Shown here: in pieces, positions 49,698-62,230 of the stretch
Layout: every line of letters begins with the position of its first letter
How positions within the stretch are numbered: the stretch's first letter is position 1
From: Pelargonium x hortorum
Taxonomy: Eukaryota > Streptophyta > Magnoliopsida > Geraniales > Geraniaceae
Assembly: GCA_036897525.1 (NCBI GenBank)
Contig: JAYMTJ010000037.1
Span: 26,842 to 90,841, forward strand
Direction of reading: 5' to 3'
DNA length: 64,000 nucleotides
The notes under the pieces: generated by a model
The model's input: only the letters and a program-made list of their open reading frames with translations
Told to the model about the DNA's origin: nothing
The model's database searches: none
Program-made: the position numbers and the translations under genes

Positions 49698-52600
49698 AAG
49701 GGAGCTTTAAGCTCTTTGTTTGTCATAGAGGATTAATTTAATTGGAAGATCTTAGGGGCATTCTATACATCTCTCACTTTGAAATTAAAATCAGATACAT
49801 TCCTGAATGTATGGGTGTAGATAAATTGTTACTCTAGTTTATGTACCAAAAAGTCGCCTTATAAAACCCGACTGACAAAGGCCTTACTTAAATTTAAATA
49901 AGGAAAAACGTAAAAAAGCTTAGTTGTTCTTTATAGGGACTACTAGACTACTATACCTGGACGACTGGGTCAATTATAATAATATAGTGCAACCCTAAAC
50001 TTAATGCACATGGGATACCTTTTTATAGCGTGTTTAAAGGGTCTCTAATACTTAGAAGAAGAGTAAGGTAAAGGTTTGTTTAGGCTGTGTGTAAGCCAAT
50101 ACAAGGAAGAGTAATAAGAAATTAACTACAGGCTGCAGTAAACCCCGTACCTATAAGACAGGGGATCACAAGGCCCATAAGAATCCTAATAACACTGAAG
50201 CTAGGGGGTACAAAGAGTCTCGCAGCTAGCATCAAGACTAAGAAAGCAATCCAGATACAAACTAGAAAAGGTATACTAAGAAAGAGTCTTGCTAGGGTAA
50301 GTACAGGCTGGAGAAGTATTAAGAGTAAGGATTCCAAGAAGGGATATCTTAAGGCGACAAGGTCGGAGTTGGTTTCCTTTAGCAATTTCTAAGGATTTCC
50401 TTTTTTAGTTAGGTTCCTCTGTTTCTGGTAATTGTAGAACTTAAACTAGAGTTTTCTCGGCCAATCCCAGGTATTTTCTAACTAAGTTAACGATCTTTAC
50501 TATACTCTATACTATTTTACGGCTGCTATGCCCTGATTAGTTAACAAAAGAGAGTTCTAATTCTTAAGAAAAGTTTAGGTATAGCTCTGGAGAAAGCGGG
50601 TAAATCTTACAGTCCACGAGAGCTTATTTTAAAACCATTTCCCCCTCATAAAGAAAGTTTATACGGACTCCATTTATGTTATCCTACAGGGCTACAAACA
50701 AAGATTCAAATTAGCGCGACCCGCTTGGAAATACAGGGTGCAATTCGAGCTCTATTGTTTATTATAAGGGATCCTTTCTTTATTATTATGAGAGTTCTGA
50801 AAACACAAATGCAGTAGCCTTTTTGTTTACCAGAGTACTAGGAGGGAGCCACTCTTAGCTTAGGTCAAGGCAAGTAGGAGACATGGAGCTAGGAATGGGT
50901 GAGGTTCGACCGCGGGTTAGAAAAGAAAGATAGGAGCTGTTTTTTATTGAAATTTATTCCATCGCTTAAGGTACAAAGGACGTCTAAAAGTATATAAACT
51001 TAACTTCTAAGGGGTGCTGGTAAAGGAATACTTGGGGAGAAGAGCTAAGTTATGCGTTTAGTTCGTGGTAAGTTTCTTATCTTTCTTTTTGAATTAGTAA
51101 AAAAAATGCCTAGGATGCGGTCGCTTATAGGTGTTTCTCAGGAACTAACTGCGTTGATAAGTAATATTATACTTCCTTTATTTAACCTTTTAGGTAGGGC
51201 TAAAACCCCTAACTCCCCAAAATTGATACAGGATTCCCCGTTTAAAAGGAGGCTCTCGCTTAGTTCATAGCTGTAGAACCCTTAGTTTATTAATTAACTG
51301 CACTTGTTGTAGTGTTAGTTTGGAGTGTTTTAGAAGACGTATAGATATAAAGGGCATTTCCTTGAGGAACTTTTCTTTATGGTAAAATTAAGGAGCAGCC
51401 TAGAATAATGGCAAAAGTACCCCGAAATTCGAAGATATTCTTTCAAACTAAGTTGTCGAGGGCACTTGAAATTGAGTGAAACTTTGTTATAAAATGAAAG
51501 TCTAGAGTAAAGTAATAACACTAGTAAAACAGGGGTCGGCTATTCCCTATAGTAGCTTGGTAGCTTGAGATTTGCTCCTTATAGAATAACTAGAAAAGTA
51601 ACCCTTAAGGAGGTAGACTGCGGATAATTCCATTGGATATCTTTTAGTCAGTACGATAACTTGTGTGACCTTCACTACTCGACCTACATAGAAAAAGGGC
51701 AAAACCTAATAACAAGGATCCGTTAACTAACATAACACTAGGGAATACTAAGCTTTGTTACGGCTACAAAACCCTATATCACATAATCGGAAATATATAC
51801 GGTTTAAGGTAGCTTTTAAAAGGAATGATTCCTAGCAACTAGGTTAATATTTTATTGTGTCTCGGTCTGCTTCCTATGCTAAGTCGGAGGCAAAGTAGAT
51901 GCATTTTGAAATTGAAAGTATGGATGTATATAATTTAGTAAAATCGATAAACTTCTTTCCAATTTGAGAATGATACAAAGTTTTTCTAATCTTGGTAAGT
52001 TGTATTCGGGTTTCAGAACTAGCAGTCCTTATAAGTTCAATAATGTTATTTTTATACTAAAACATTTATAGATCAAGAACGTTAGAATCCTTACCAGGAC
52101 AGGAAATGGGGTTATTACTATGAGTCAGTCTGGCAGAGTTCCCTAATTCTAGGTGATTTCATTGCCATGGTTTTCGTTTATCAATGCGTTTTTGTACCAG
52201 AATAGCTATGATTGCATAAATTGCAAATTATTCCCGAGAAAATACCGCGAAACTTACTGCTTTATATTCAGAAATCGGGGTTAACAATTATATATTGGGG
52301 GTGAATCCTTTTTATTTATGGAAGCTTACCTATCCGCTTTACTTACTCATATTCTCAGAAAAAAGATAAGGTGATATTAAGGAATAGTTAGTTTACGAAC
52401 AACAAAGTATAATCGAAATTTGATATTATATATACCAAATACTAGGCATTTTCTTAAGGGAAAAAAGGACTAATAAGAAGACTAAGTTATAGAAGGCTTA
52501 AAAAGCATTTTAATAAAGAATTTACCGAGAAAGACTTGAAGCTCAAGCTACTTCATTGGGATAAAATCCTTCTTTATAACAATGGGCTTTGTCATTGCAG

Positions 52601-54719
52601 CATAAACTCTACCGCTAGCGCAAAAGGGTTGACCTAGACTACTCTTAATTCTTCAGACTATCCGAAACTATTTGAAAACAGGGCCCCTTTCTTATAATAT
52701 TAGTCTCACATCTTGAAAAGAACTACTCAGTATTAAATGAAATTAGGACGACATTCCTTGCGAAATGACTAACAACATTAGGATTAAAAGGCAGCTACGC
52801 TTATCATATTACCAGCGGGCTAATTTTCTAAGATCATCTCTATATAACTAGGTTTTAAAAGTGAAAGTTAATAGGGATATTGAAAACAGATAGAATCCCG
52901 TAACTAAGTTAATGTTGAAATTATGGAATTTTTATGACACTCCTAGAACGATAGTGAAGACAGAGTATAGGTAAAGTATCAGAAAGCACCACTAACCAGG
53001 TACAATATAAAAACACTACAAATCAAACCTTTTATAGCATAAGCAAAGATTGCTATTTCAAGTCTCTTCAGTTATCTCGAATATAGATAAACCTAAACTA
53101 TTTGTTAAATGACTCCAATTTTAGAAACGGTTGATCTATGAGAAATTTCTCAGTATTTTATTTTGATAGGGGAATACTGGAGTTTAGTTAAGGATTTCAA
53201 GAACTTGCCTTAATAAATAGAACTTGTGTAGCTAATGAATGAAAGCAATCCAGTTAACGGAAACCTGCCCTTTAAGGGTATCAATTTCATTTCCAAAAAG
53301 AGTCAACCCAACTACATAAGACAAGACCCGAGCTATTTCTTATTTCCTCTAATTTAGAGGATTAAATCTTACGAAAAGCTTAATCAAGGAGTACCCTCTC
53401 AGCAGGACACTACATAATGTTACAAGAACGCATTTTAATGATATACCTATTGTATATCCACTTTTACAGGATTTCGTGTAAATTATGTAAATACTCTTTA
53501 TTTCTTTTTGGCTAATGCAAGATAGTAATAAAATTCTAATTAAGCTAACGCGGTAATTCCTTTTTAGTTTAAGTCAGGTATGCAAGTTATTTTGATCAGT
53601 AATACTTTACAAAATATAAGCTATAGTAAAGGCAATAAATAAAAGTAGAATATTCTAAACTTGACGAGTCTCCAGATCCCAAGAGAGAATTTAGAATTCA
53701 AGTTGATTTCCTTTGAAGTATAACCGTAGGGCCTCGTTTTTGAAATGAAAAGGGCTAACTACTTGACAAACAAAGTACAGCCTAGGAAGCAAGGCAAACT
53801 CGAGAAAATAGGATAAATTTTTCAATATACTTATTTTGCTTACTAAATCTTTAGATAAAAGGTTTTAGGTATTATCCTTTTTTTACTACGAAAAAATAGA
53901 TTTAAGAAATAGAACTAGGACACAATAACAAACAATATCTGGGGAAAATTTAATAATATATCGCGTAAACTTAGTAGCTAGACTCTTTAGAGGGAAGGTT
54001 TCTTATTAATAGAAAGCTAATATTTGAATTCCTACATTATTCACGAGTGAGCGCAAGGTCAATCTTTAGAAGCTCCAAAGAATATGGAAGCAAATACCCT
54101 TATTCATTGAAGGGTAACTCTCTTTATTTACTTCCGACAACAATTCCCTGATTGTTTTGTTAATTTTGTAATTGTACTTCAACTTCTTGGGTATTTATAT
54201 ACGTTATACTAAACCCTATTGCATTTTAGAGGGATAATTTCTTCCACGCATAACAGGCATGCTTCTACTCCTTAGAAAGCTCATTCCTAGTTATCCCTTA
54301 TCTTTATAACCTATATTAAAAATTGAATATAACTCAACCTAGTTTAATGTTTCTATCAGCACAATCAGATGGTATAAAAGTCTTTATCATGAAGCAAGAT
54401 ACTAGATGTATGTAGCGACAGCGGAGTTTCATATATACTATCCGGAAAAAGTAGGAAGTGTGGAGCATACCTCAGAGCAACGGGACATATAAATTAAAAA
54501 GGTATCAACTTTATTAATATACTAAATTAATGTAAGTAACTTGGTTAGCTTTTTTCCTATTTGATTTGCTAATTCAAAAAAGAAGTCTTAAAAAAAGAGG
54601 GTACGTCATGAATCAACTTTCGAACGACAGTTGACGGTTCCAATCCAGACTTGGCATTAACAAATAAATAGTTATTCATATGTAATTACCGGAGTACTTT
54701 TAACAATGCATTACGCAAC
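49698..54719. other. AT-rich spacer; one unassigned hydrophobic frame
   Basis: A minus-strand frame at 50122-50385 encodes 87 residues, largely hydrophobic with two or three possible membrane segments. The + strand there is purine-rich, so its complement naturally gives Leu/Phe/Ile/Pro codons, and I do not call it a gene. A 72-codon + frame at 51052-51270 is unassigned. Near 54630 a T-loop-like word lacks the rest of a tRNA. Confidence 0.45.
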
Positions 54720-54971
54720 TCAATTAGAGAAAGCGTTCAAAAGGTTATACGCGAGGTTCTTTACGGATAAGCTTTTCTTTTCCTTTTTATACACGTAGAC
54801 AATTGAGTAGTTGTACCAGATAAGTCGCATATAGAGGAGTGATTCTTGTCTTGGGTCTCGAACCCTTTCTTCAAGGCTTCCCTTAGCGTAAAAGAAAACT
54901 AGTCTATCCTGGGTGTGCTTCCGTTTAATATATCTTATAAGTTTGTAGCATTTCCACAAGTCAGCATGCAC
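54720..54971 (-). pseudogene. Ty1/copia pol relic (RT/RNase H junction)
   Basis: The best copia match in the window. The frame, read upstream past its first usable start, has E-V-H followed by K, then L-I-RYIK, D, LVF, Y-x-KGS and LE. Copia pol has E-V-H-W-x-A-A-K-R-I-L-R-Y-L-K-G-T-x-D-Y-G-L-V-F-Y at nearly the same spacing. Further on, DP, then KK-E-K-K-S-LS and Y fit D-x-D-x-R-x-S-T-S-G-Y ... S-K-K-Q-x-x-V-A-L-S-x-x-E-A-E-Y. Perhaps a third of positions agree with three or four small gaps. The RNase H aspartates are lost. The upstream frame is interrupted by stops. A dead fragment of a nuclear-type LTR retrotransposon is the likely reading. Confidence 0.5.
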
Positions 54972-57448
54972 CTCATCTATAACTAAAGTTTGACTTTCAT
55001 TACTTTAAAAACCTTGATTTTAATGTAAAGCTCCTAATATATAATATAAGGAGGGAGCATGAGACTTTAAGCTTAAAAACTTCATGAATTTTATATTAAT
55101 CTAAATAGAAAGCTTTCTAAGAAATGAGATAAGTTTAGGTAGGGACAACGGATCCACTAAAATCCGATATAAAAATGCTTCTAACAAAGTGAAAAAGCCT
55201 AGAAAAAGGAGTCGGTAACTCTCTTTCTAGTACTCCAGGAAAGAATACCCTGGATAAGACAAATGAAATATACCTAAAAAAGCAAACATCTTTGTAAATA
55301 ACTATAACTCTACTTTACTGTCGAAATATTGTGCTTCTAAACAAAAATAGGAGGCTACTATAACTATAACTAGATCTTGTAAAAAGACACCCTGACACTC
55401 CCTATCCCTAAGTCTATCTCCAGTCTAGTTTTAAGCGCATTTGAACCCAAAGTCTCTACTCTAATATTTCAATTTAAGAAGCATTTTTTTGTTGACAAAA
55501 CCATAGGGAATTTGAAATAGCTGTTAAATACTACTAAAATCTTGAGAATAACGTAAAAATAATAGAATAAATAAGGCTCAGCTTTTCTGCTTTTTCTTTA
55601 CTTTTAGATAGTAGGCATAAGAAACAGAGGGTGTGTAAGGACAAGGTTTACTACGGTACCAATTCTAGTTCTAGGTGGTAAATAAAGATATAAATTTACT
55701 GAAAATACCCTATATCAAAGTCAAAGTAGGCAGAAGTAAAGGAAGAGAATATTCAAGCTCTGGATGACTATACCTTGTAAAAGAACTTTTAGGATAGAAG
55801 CTTTCTATATGCATATTCCTGGACAAAGTAATAAACAAAACTAATTTATCTATCTAAACCCTACAAAATCATACCCTTAAAGTAAATAAAATACTTTTAC
55901 AATTTTAAAAAGATAATAGAAACTTTTTAATTCAAACAATGTCGAAGTTTATATAAATTGTTCCTTTTAGTGCTAGTCCCCTTAACTTAAGGTAATTTAT
56001 TTAATTATCCGCTTTTTTTTTTTCTGAAACTATACTTGCTTATAAAATTCCCAGGATTCTAGCAGAAGAGGATCTAAGGCTCCCCTTTTATTTATAGACT
56101 TTGTCCTTAGTATTTGTATTTGCCCTTTTACATATTTTACTCCTATTGAGAGCTGATTAATATTAAGACATATGAAATGTAGGAAAGCAGACTGACTTAT
56201 AATCAACTAAGTTTTTATAAATTTTTTAGTTAGATCCGCAGCGGATCCCCCTTTAAAATGAAATGGATTTCTATCTAGGTCTTGCCCTTTAATTATTTAT
56301 TAACAGGGCACAGGTGAGGGACAGGGAAGTAGAACGCCTTTTCCTTTGATTCTTTTTTCACTTTACTTCTTAAATTACCTTTGGCATAAAGCTAAAGTAA
56401 AGACTTCTAAATCCAAGCCTAATGGAATAGGAACCTCTTTAATTAGAAAGTTGACTTCTCGAAGAGCTGTCTTCTAAGAAAACAAAAAGAAGCTTAGCAT
56501 CCTCGTTTATTTGTATTACCTTTCTAAACTCAATTCGAGAGTTTTAATACTATTAAACTACGAGTCATACCTATCCGTTTGTACCCAAAACCTAAAAATT
56601 TATTCTACATTTTAAGTAAAGACTCTCAAGATTAATGAAAAGAGTTGAGGATGAAATCAAACAAGGCCGACTTATCTAGCATCGCTTAAAAAAATGAGTT
56701 TAGCTGTATATTTTTGTACATCCGACTCCTTTATTTGTTCGATTTCCTATATTCCCTTAATTACTTATATTTTCAAACCCGATAGTATTAGAAGCAAAAG
56801 GAACCACCCAAATTATATAAACTATAAACTTAGGACTAGCTCCCACTTCCTTAATTCTCGCTCGAACTCTTTGGTTTCTGCGATAGGGAAAAGCTTGGAA
56901 CACCCCTAAAGTAAAGGTGCCCGCATTAAAAAACCTAATTGTAAACCAAAAAAATTATTAATAGGAATAGGATAGGGGGAAGATGGCAAGCAAGTGCCTC
57001 CAAGCCAAAAAATAGAAAATACGGTAAGAGTGAATCCAAAAATAGCATGACCTATTCTATTATATTATAACCCTATTAGTTTTCCAGCTTTGTACATAAT
57101 TAGAAAAAATGAAAGAAAAAGGTCCGGTTTTAAAAGGATTTTGATCGGAATATAAACCGAGTTTTACGGATTCTTCTCTATATATAGGATAAAATAAAAG
57201 GTGAACAGAAAAAAGTAGAACTATAAAAATGAAGCAACTCAGAAAGACCCCCAGTATTTGGCTTCTTTTGTCATTTTAAAAGGAGCAAGAGGCTGATTTC
57301 AGACATGCTTTCTTATATATAAAAAGTCATTCTTTATTTCGCAAGACTTCGATTTTCAAGACCTACTATTAAATCTACCCAAGAGCTCTAATACATCGGA
57401 ATACTACACTCTGTTTTCATTACTAAGAATATCCTGTCGTATTTTTAT
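54972..57448. other. AT-rich spacer, no gene seen
   Basis: Near 55203-55230 the minus strand reads GAGAGTTACCGACTCC, matching the right arm of the hairpin/GGAGG family, but the left arm is not found. A 71-codon + frame at 56694-56909 is unassigned. Confidence 0.45.
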
Positions 57449-57521
57449 TGGGAACAGCACGACTTGAACCTTTGGCCATTAGGTTAATCTAAAAATGCTC
57501 TGCCAAGTGAGCCTTCTGAGC
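57449..57521 (-). pseudogene. tRNA-Lys-like remnant
   Basis: On the minus strand the D arm is perfect (GCTC, loop ACTTGGCA, GAGC). Then come ATTAACCTAATGG, a T-arm word AAAGGTTCAAGTC, GTGCTGTTCCC and a discriminator A. Block for block this follows mitochondrial tRNA-Lys(UUU) of plants. The acceptor 5' side does not pair with TGTTCCC, the T stem is broken, and the anticodon loop no longer shows TTT. It is either dead or would need massive editing. Other elongator tRNAs share the D-arm words, so the Lys identity is tentative. Confidence 0.45.
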
Positions 57522-60500
57522 CTGTCTATACGTTCTCTATTAGATACAACTTTATTCTATATATAATCTCAGTGATTCTAAGGTGGTAAATATATCCTAT
57601 TAAGGATGCCTCTTTTATATTCTAGATTCATAGTAAGTGTGCTTATTCCACAATAACTTGTATAAAATCAGTTTCTTTTCAGCAAGAAGGACCATGATAC
57701 TTTCCGTTTTCTCAACACTAGCCCTAGTCTCTCTCTGCATTACTGGCTGTACGTGCTTATAAAAATTATCATATAGCTTTCCCTTTCCATGAGCACCCTA
57801 TAGATTCTTCCTTTGACAATATATACCTAGATATGCTTATTTCTTACACGGGTTATCCCTTCGGGTACCCAAACCCAAAAGTAATCGTGAACCTTACATG
57901 TCGGGTAGCCCATTAAAACGAGTAGACTGTTGCGACTTTTAGGTATTGCGGATTTCCCGAGATAGGATCTCCTCCTAAGTGTATTCGTAATTAGAGTTGC
58001 GTTGAGATGAAAAACACTGGAATTAAGAATTTAAGGACACTGACCAAGCTAAGAGCTAAGCTTTATTTACTACTTCTGAATACTAAGGAAGAGCTCCTTT
58101 CTCGTAATAAATTCGGGATCCTTGTCGAAAACCCCTTTTATTATTTTTCTTGATTTCTGATCAATCTAGTTTTTGGTGCCTTGTATTAAACAGAAGTTTA
58201 GATAGTTTTTTTTATATATGGGGAAGTTATCCTTTTGCTGAGTCACTGTATAAAGCTAAGTTTAGAAATTAAACAACTTGGTTCTATCAAAAGAATAACA
58301 TTTTTTTGAGTTACAAGAAAAGCTCATAATCAGGGGGTCCCTTCATTGTATGTAGAACAAGGAATTTCGGATAAAGGGGGCCTCCTAGTAAATAAAGGTA
58401 TAAGGTAAGCAGTTCCCTGAAAAGCCTATTTAAAAGTTATTTATTATTTGGGACGGGTTAATATAATAGCAAACCCCGATGACGCCTTTATTATCGTTAT
58501 CGCGGGGATCCCCGAGTAAGATAAATCTTCGATAAAAAAGATTCCGGAGGTTTCTATAAAATAAAAGGGGAGATTTCCTTATTACTTTGGGTAATACTAA
58601 CCCTTGCTACAAAGCCACCCGATATTCCTCTTTCCAATTTAACAAACAAATAAGCCCCGCTTTTAATACATAAAATTATATATTTACGTCCTGGATTACA
58701 TTAGTTACTCAGATTGCTCTTATAACTTTATCTTTACTTTAACTCGCTTTTGTTTAGTTAGTATTCACGATAAAAAAGGTGGTTTCAAATTCTTGAAGTA
58801 CTGCACTGTTTTTTTACAATAGATAAGGGGCTCCTTTGTACTCCTCAAAGGGAAATTCTATAGTTTCTTTTTATATTCGTTGTACAAGATGCTTCTACTT
58901 CTCCAACAAGGAAATTCTTTAGTTAAGTAAGCTGCGGATAGGGTTCCTTACAAAACTTCGCCCTCCTTCTAGAATTACTAGGAATTTAACTTATATTATA
59001 TCCTTTGACTTAAGTTTTTTCATTTTTTATAAAGTTATGCAGCGTCCTAATGATCAAGATTAAGGTTAGTATTTTCTATACAATATAGAAATAGAAAAAA
59101 AGGAGTCCTACTCTTCTCAAAAAACCCGTAAAATTTCTTTGCCCTATCTATAGTTTTCTTTTTCGTCAAGGTCTTTCTTTGTCTTTGTCCCGCGCAAGGG
59201 TTTTAGGCTAGGTATATAGTATAGTACTCGTCGTGTTAGTTGTTAGAAACCTCGAGAGAGCTTAAAAAGAAATAAATGAAATGTAGGATGAATGCTTTGG
59301 AGTTTTTTGCCTTAGTTATCGAATTTTATGTACGTTGCGACTATTTCATTACTAAAATTTCATTACTAAAGAAAAATATCCAAATGCTTTAATAAAAGAC
59401 CCGAGGTACATATTTATAGAGTTCATAGATACTACTCGGTAGGAATATCTCAAAACAAGGGTTCCAATTAGATGCAAATTCTTTGTACTCCAGTTCAGTT
59501 CGACTAAGTAACAGTATCGGTAGTACATTCTATTAAAAATTCAGAATGAGATATAATCAATCAAAGTTATTGTGCTCAAGTTGTCCGGGATCTAGTACTT
59601 CGATTTTTTTTCTTGCTCGGTACTAATATAACTATAAAGCTTGAGTCAGATTTTTTTATTTTGTAGGGGCATTCCCTAAAAGCTAACAAGAGTAAGCGCT
59701 CCAGTATTTAGGCCATTCGCCGAGTTAAAAAAAACTATGGAAGGCTTATTTAATTTACAAAAGCTTGTTAAGAATTATAAGAAAATACTGTACACAGGGT
59801 TAGACTTTAGCAACTAGTTAAATAAGATGAAATCTCTTTCAATAGCTTTACACGTTCTGTGAGAAAAAAAGAAGTATCTGGTTTAGTCGTTTCAATTTTC
59901 AGGATTAATAGAACCTAGCTTTTTTTTGTAACTTTCGAGTAAGCGAAGTCTTTCTGTAATGACTAACAGAGTCTTGGTTGGAAAATAAGCAAAAGGATCT
60001 CTACTATTGTGTAATATTGTGCAGGAAATCCAGGGAAAAGTAAGTATCCGATATAATATAAATAAACCAAGAGTTTGGCCTTATAAAGGGGGCTTGATTT
60101 ATACAAATTTTTGGGCGTTATTAAGTCTATATATCTGAAAGAAATGCTTTAGAGAGCAATGTGTTTTCAATTAGGAAAATCAAATATAGAAATACTTCAG
60201 AATGACAGCTGGCCTTATACCGAAGCGCATATGATAGCCCCATTTCCAGTTTACATACTATATTCAAGGACTCCTGTTCTAAACAGGGAGGGCCCCTGTT
60301 TCTTATTGCTCAAACTCTACAGAACCAAAAGCTAAGGCTTTTTTTAATCTAAAAATTCTAATACGGTATAGTATAGGGAAAAAGTTAAGGGTCTCCCTTT
60401 TAGAGTAGAGTTATCTCTAGGTTCTTCTAGAAATAGAAAAAAAAATTTCCAATTTCAATTACAAATTGAGTTTACTTTAAAGCTTTACAGGTAAGGCTTT

Positions 60501-60754
60501 AGTGTTTTCTGCAAAAAAAAGATAGACAGCTCTAACAACACGTCTATAAAGGGATATTGGGACGCTACCAAAGAAAGTAAGTCTCTCTTAACCGGGGTCT
60601 AGAAAGGAGCGCGTCCCTTGATAAAAAAACGGAGTCTCGTTTCTTTGTAAAGTCAAGAAGAAAATCACTTAAATAGAGAGATATTAAGATTAAGTTACCG
60701 CCTTTATCAAGGCAATGATTCCTAAGGTATTCAATTCTTTTGTTAAAGCTCCTG
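57522..60754. other. AT-rich spacer with small palindromes
   Basis: CGGGGATCCCCG, a 12-base palindrome, lies at 58503-58514. ATTTCATTACTAAA occurs twice in tandem near 59344. A minus-strand 115-codon frame (60565-60912) covers the trnQ pseudogene from the other side and is not a gene. No other feature seen. Confidence 0.5.
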
Positions 60755-60820
60755 TGGAGTATAGCCAAGTGGTAAGGCACCGGTTCAGAGAAGCGGCATG
60801 CAAAGGTTCGAACCCTCCAG
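60755..60820 (+). pseudogene. trnQ: tRNA-Gln pseudogene, mitochondrial type, anticodon loop replaced
   Basis: TGGAGTATAGCCAAGTGGTA at the 5' end and the next eleven bases agree, from memory, with plant mitochondrial trnQ(UUG). CGGCATGCAAAGGTTCGAA after the anticodon arm also agrees. The anticodon loop has changed from the expected TTTTGGT to TCAGAGA, so TTG is gone, and the stem gains a G-G mismatch. At the 3' end about five bases are missing across the T-stem/acceptor junction, leaving CCCTCCAG. Only TGGAG can pair with CTCCA. It cannot charge or decode as glutamine tRNA. The mitochondrial, not plastid, character of the 5' half supports a mitochondrial origin of the window. Confidence 0.8.
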
Positions 60821-60912
60821 TATTTTCTATATTGTAGAGCGAGGTTTCTATACCAAGCGCTACCGGAAGCTTTTTTGAAAAAACCAGTTACTTCTATTAC
60901 TAACTCAAGCAT

Positions 60913-61499
60913 CTTTGCGAACTTGTAAAATTAACGCTAACAAAGGTAATAAAGAAATTCCGGGAATAAGTAAAAAAAGACAAGAACCTGAGCATCACAT
61001 AGAATAGAATATTTGAGAAAAGGCTACTAAAAAGCCCACAAATAAGAACGATTACTAGTTAAGTTAGTCTTTCTATATAAAGAGCTTTGGATTCTCGTAA
61101 GCGGATTGCAATTATTAAAGGTATTCGAGAGCATATACAGACGAGATTAATAAGAGGAAAAAAGCCCCTAAGATAACGGTTTTCCAGCTTATAAGAAAGA
61201 AAGATGAAATCCCCCGAGCTGTTATTGTGAGGTATAATCTTTTCTTTGTCATTAATTGCTTTTATTGTATAAAAAAAAACCTGCTTTAGCGATGCTAGAT
61301 TAGAATTTTATTAATTATAGAATCCTGGTTTCAAAGGACTGGGTTTTTTCATTATTTTTAGAGACCCTTGAATAGCTATTCCAAGTCATTGTAATCCTGA
61401 AGGGTCAGGTTTGAATCATGGAGGGCAATGGCAATAACCGAATAACACTAACAAGGATTACCTCTGATGTATTAGAGTTTAGTCTTTTTTGACTCTTTC
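60913..61499. other. spacer, no gene seen
   Basis: AT-rich. GGTTTGAATCATGG near 61408 resembles a T loop, but no cloverleaf forms around it. Confidence 0.45.
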
Positions 61500-62230
61500 T
61501 TTACATTGTGGAATTGAATTGGGTGATAAAGGATGACCCGTCGGTCAGAGTGATGAAGCGTCGAGTAATCTTTAATTCACTGTTTGGGCTAATCTAACGG
61601 TTCTCGAAAGGTAGTTATCATAGAGGAGGCTACCGAGATTTAGAACTTTAAACCCTTTCCTGTGTGTGATTAAACTAGTGCTCGCTTCTCCATGGAAAGG
61701 CAAATACGCGCTCCCAATGTGATGACACAGAACCAACTCTTCCTGATTGATGTCACGATGTAAAAATGCCCAGGATAGCGAATGAAAGTCATAGGCTTCT
61801 GCAAAGACAGAGATTGACAAGGTGTTGGGTTAATACATTTCCCCGAAACATTACCCACGAGAAATAGAAATATAGTATGAGCAACACATACCAAGTGACT
61901 GACCAACTTATAAGATAAGGCTCGAATGCTTGCAAGATAACATATGATAAGTTCAGGGATGTGTATTTTGATTAATATGCAGTCTGTTCGTAAAGCTCGT
62001 CTAATACCTAGATTGCGTCACGAGATCCCCTTGCTATGACACGGGGCAGAGAACGAGCGGTCTTCTTATTTACCCTTGTTCGAGAGGTACCCTTTTGGAG
62101 GGAATCTCCTCCTCTGTATCTATATCCCATTGCCCAACAAAAAAAATCGAGTGCTTTAGCTACCGGAACTTCCCTATCTCTGATAAATAGAATCCTCTCC
62201 CTGAGAAAGACTATCCTCTGAACTAATATA
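61500..62230 (-). pseudogene. GC-richer island holding a Ty1/copia pol relic (RT end and RNase H)
   Basis: The segment is about 44-50% G+C against 35% around it, suggesting a younger insertion. A minus-strand frame is open from about 62017 down to 61673 (about 115 codons, no good start). It reads Y-K-LV-x-x-L-V-C-x-x-HT, then LVGNVS, then NPTP, matching the copia order Y-x-x-L-V-G-x-L-x-Y-L-x-x-T-R-P-D-I ... V-G-x-V-S ... N-P-T. Later it has RKS, then LG, S and K, as in D-x-R-K-S-T-S-G-Y-V-F-x-L-G-G ... W-S-S-K-K-Q. About 24 residues between these blocks are missing. Upstream (minus sense), SQ then G at family spacing recall F-L-S-Q-x-K-Y. All catalytic aspartates are gone. Confidence 0.5.

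Noticed and set aside
50122-50385. 87-residue hydrophobic frame on the minus strand that could be a membrane protein
   Set aside because: The complementary strand is purine-rich, which alone yields hydrophobic codons and few stops. No family likeness, no start signal, and the length is within chance.
56694-56909. Possible copia fragment with KPDSI resembling RPDI
   Set aside because: One short motif only. Nothing before or after it follows the family.
60690-60755. Large-subunit rRNA fragment (CCTAAGGTA then AATTC) next to the trnQ pseudogene
   Set aside because: Nine plus five bases agree with the CCTAAGGTAGCGAAATTCC region, but the GCG core and the upstream GTAACTATAACGGT are missing. It is likely chance.
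60565-60912. 115-codon minus-strand frame, the longest in the window
   Set aside because: It runs antisense through the trnQ pseudogene and shows no protein family features.
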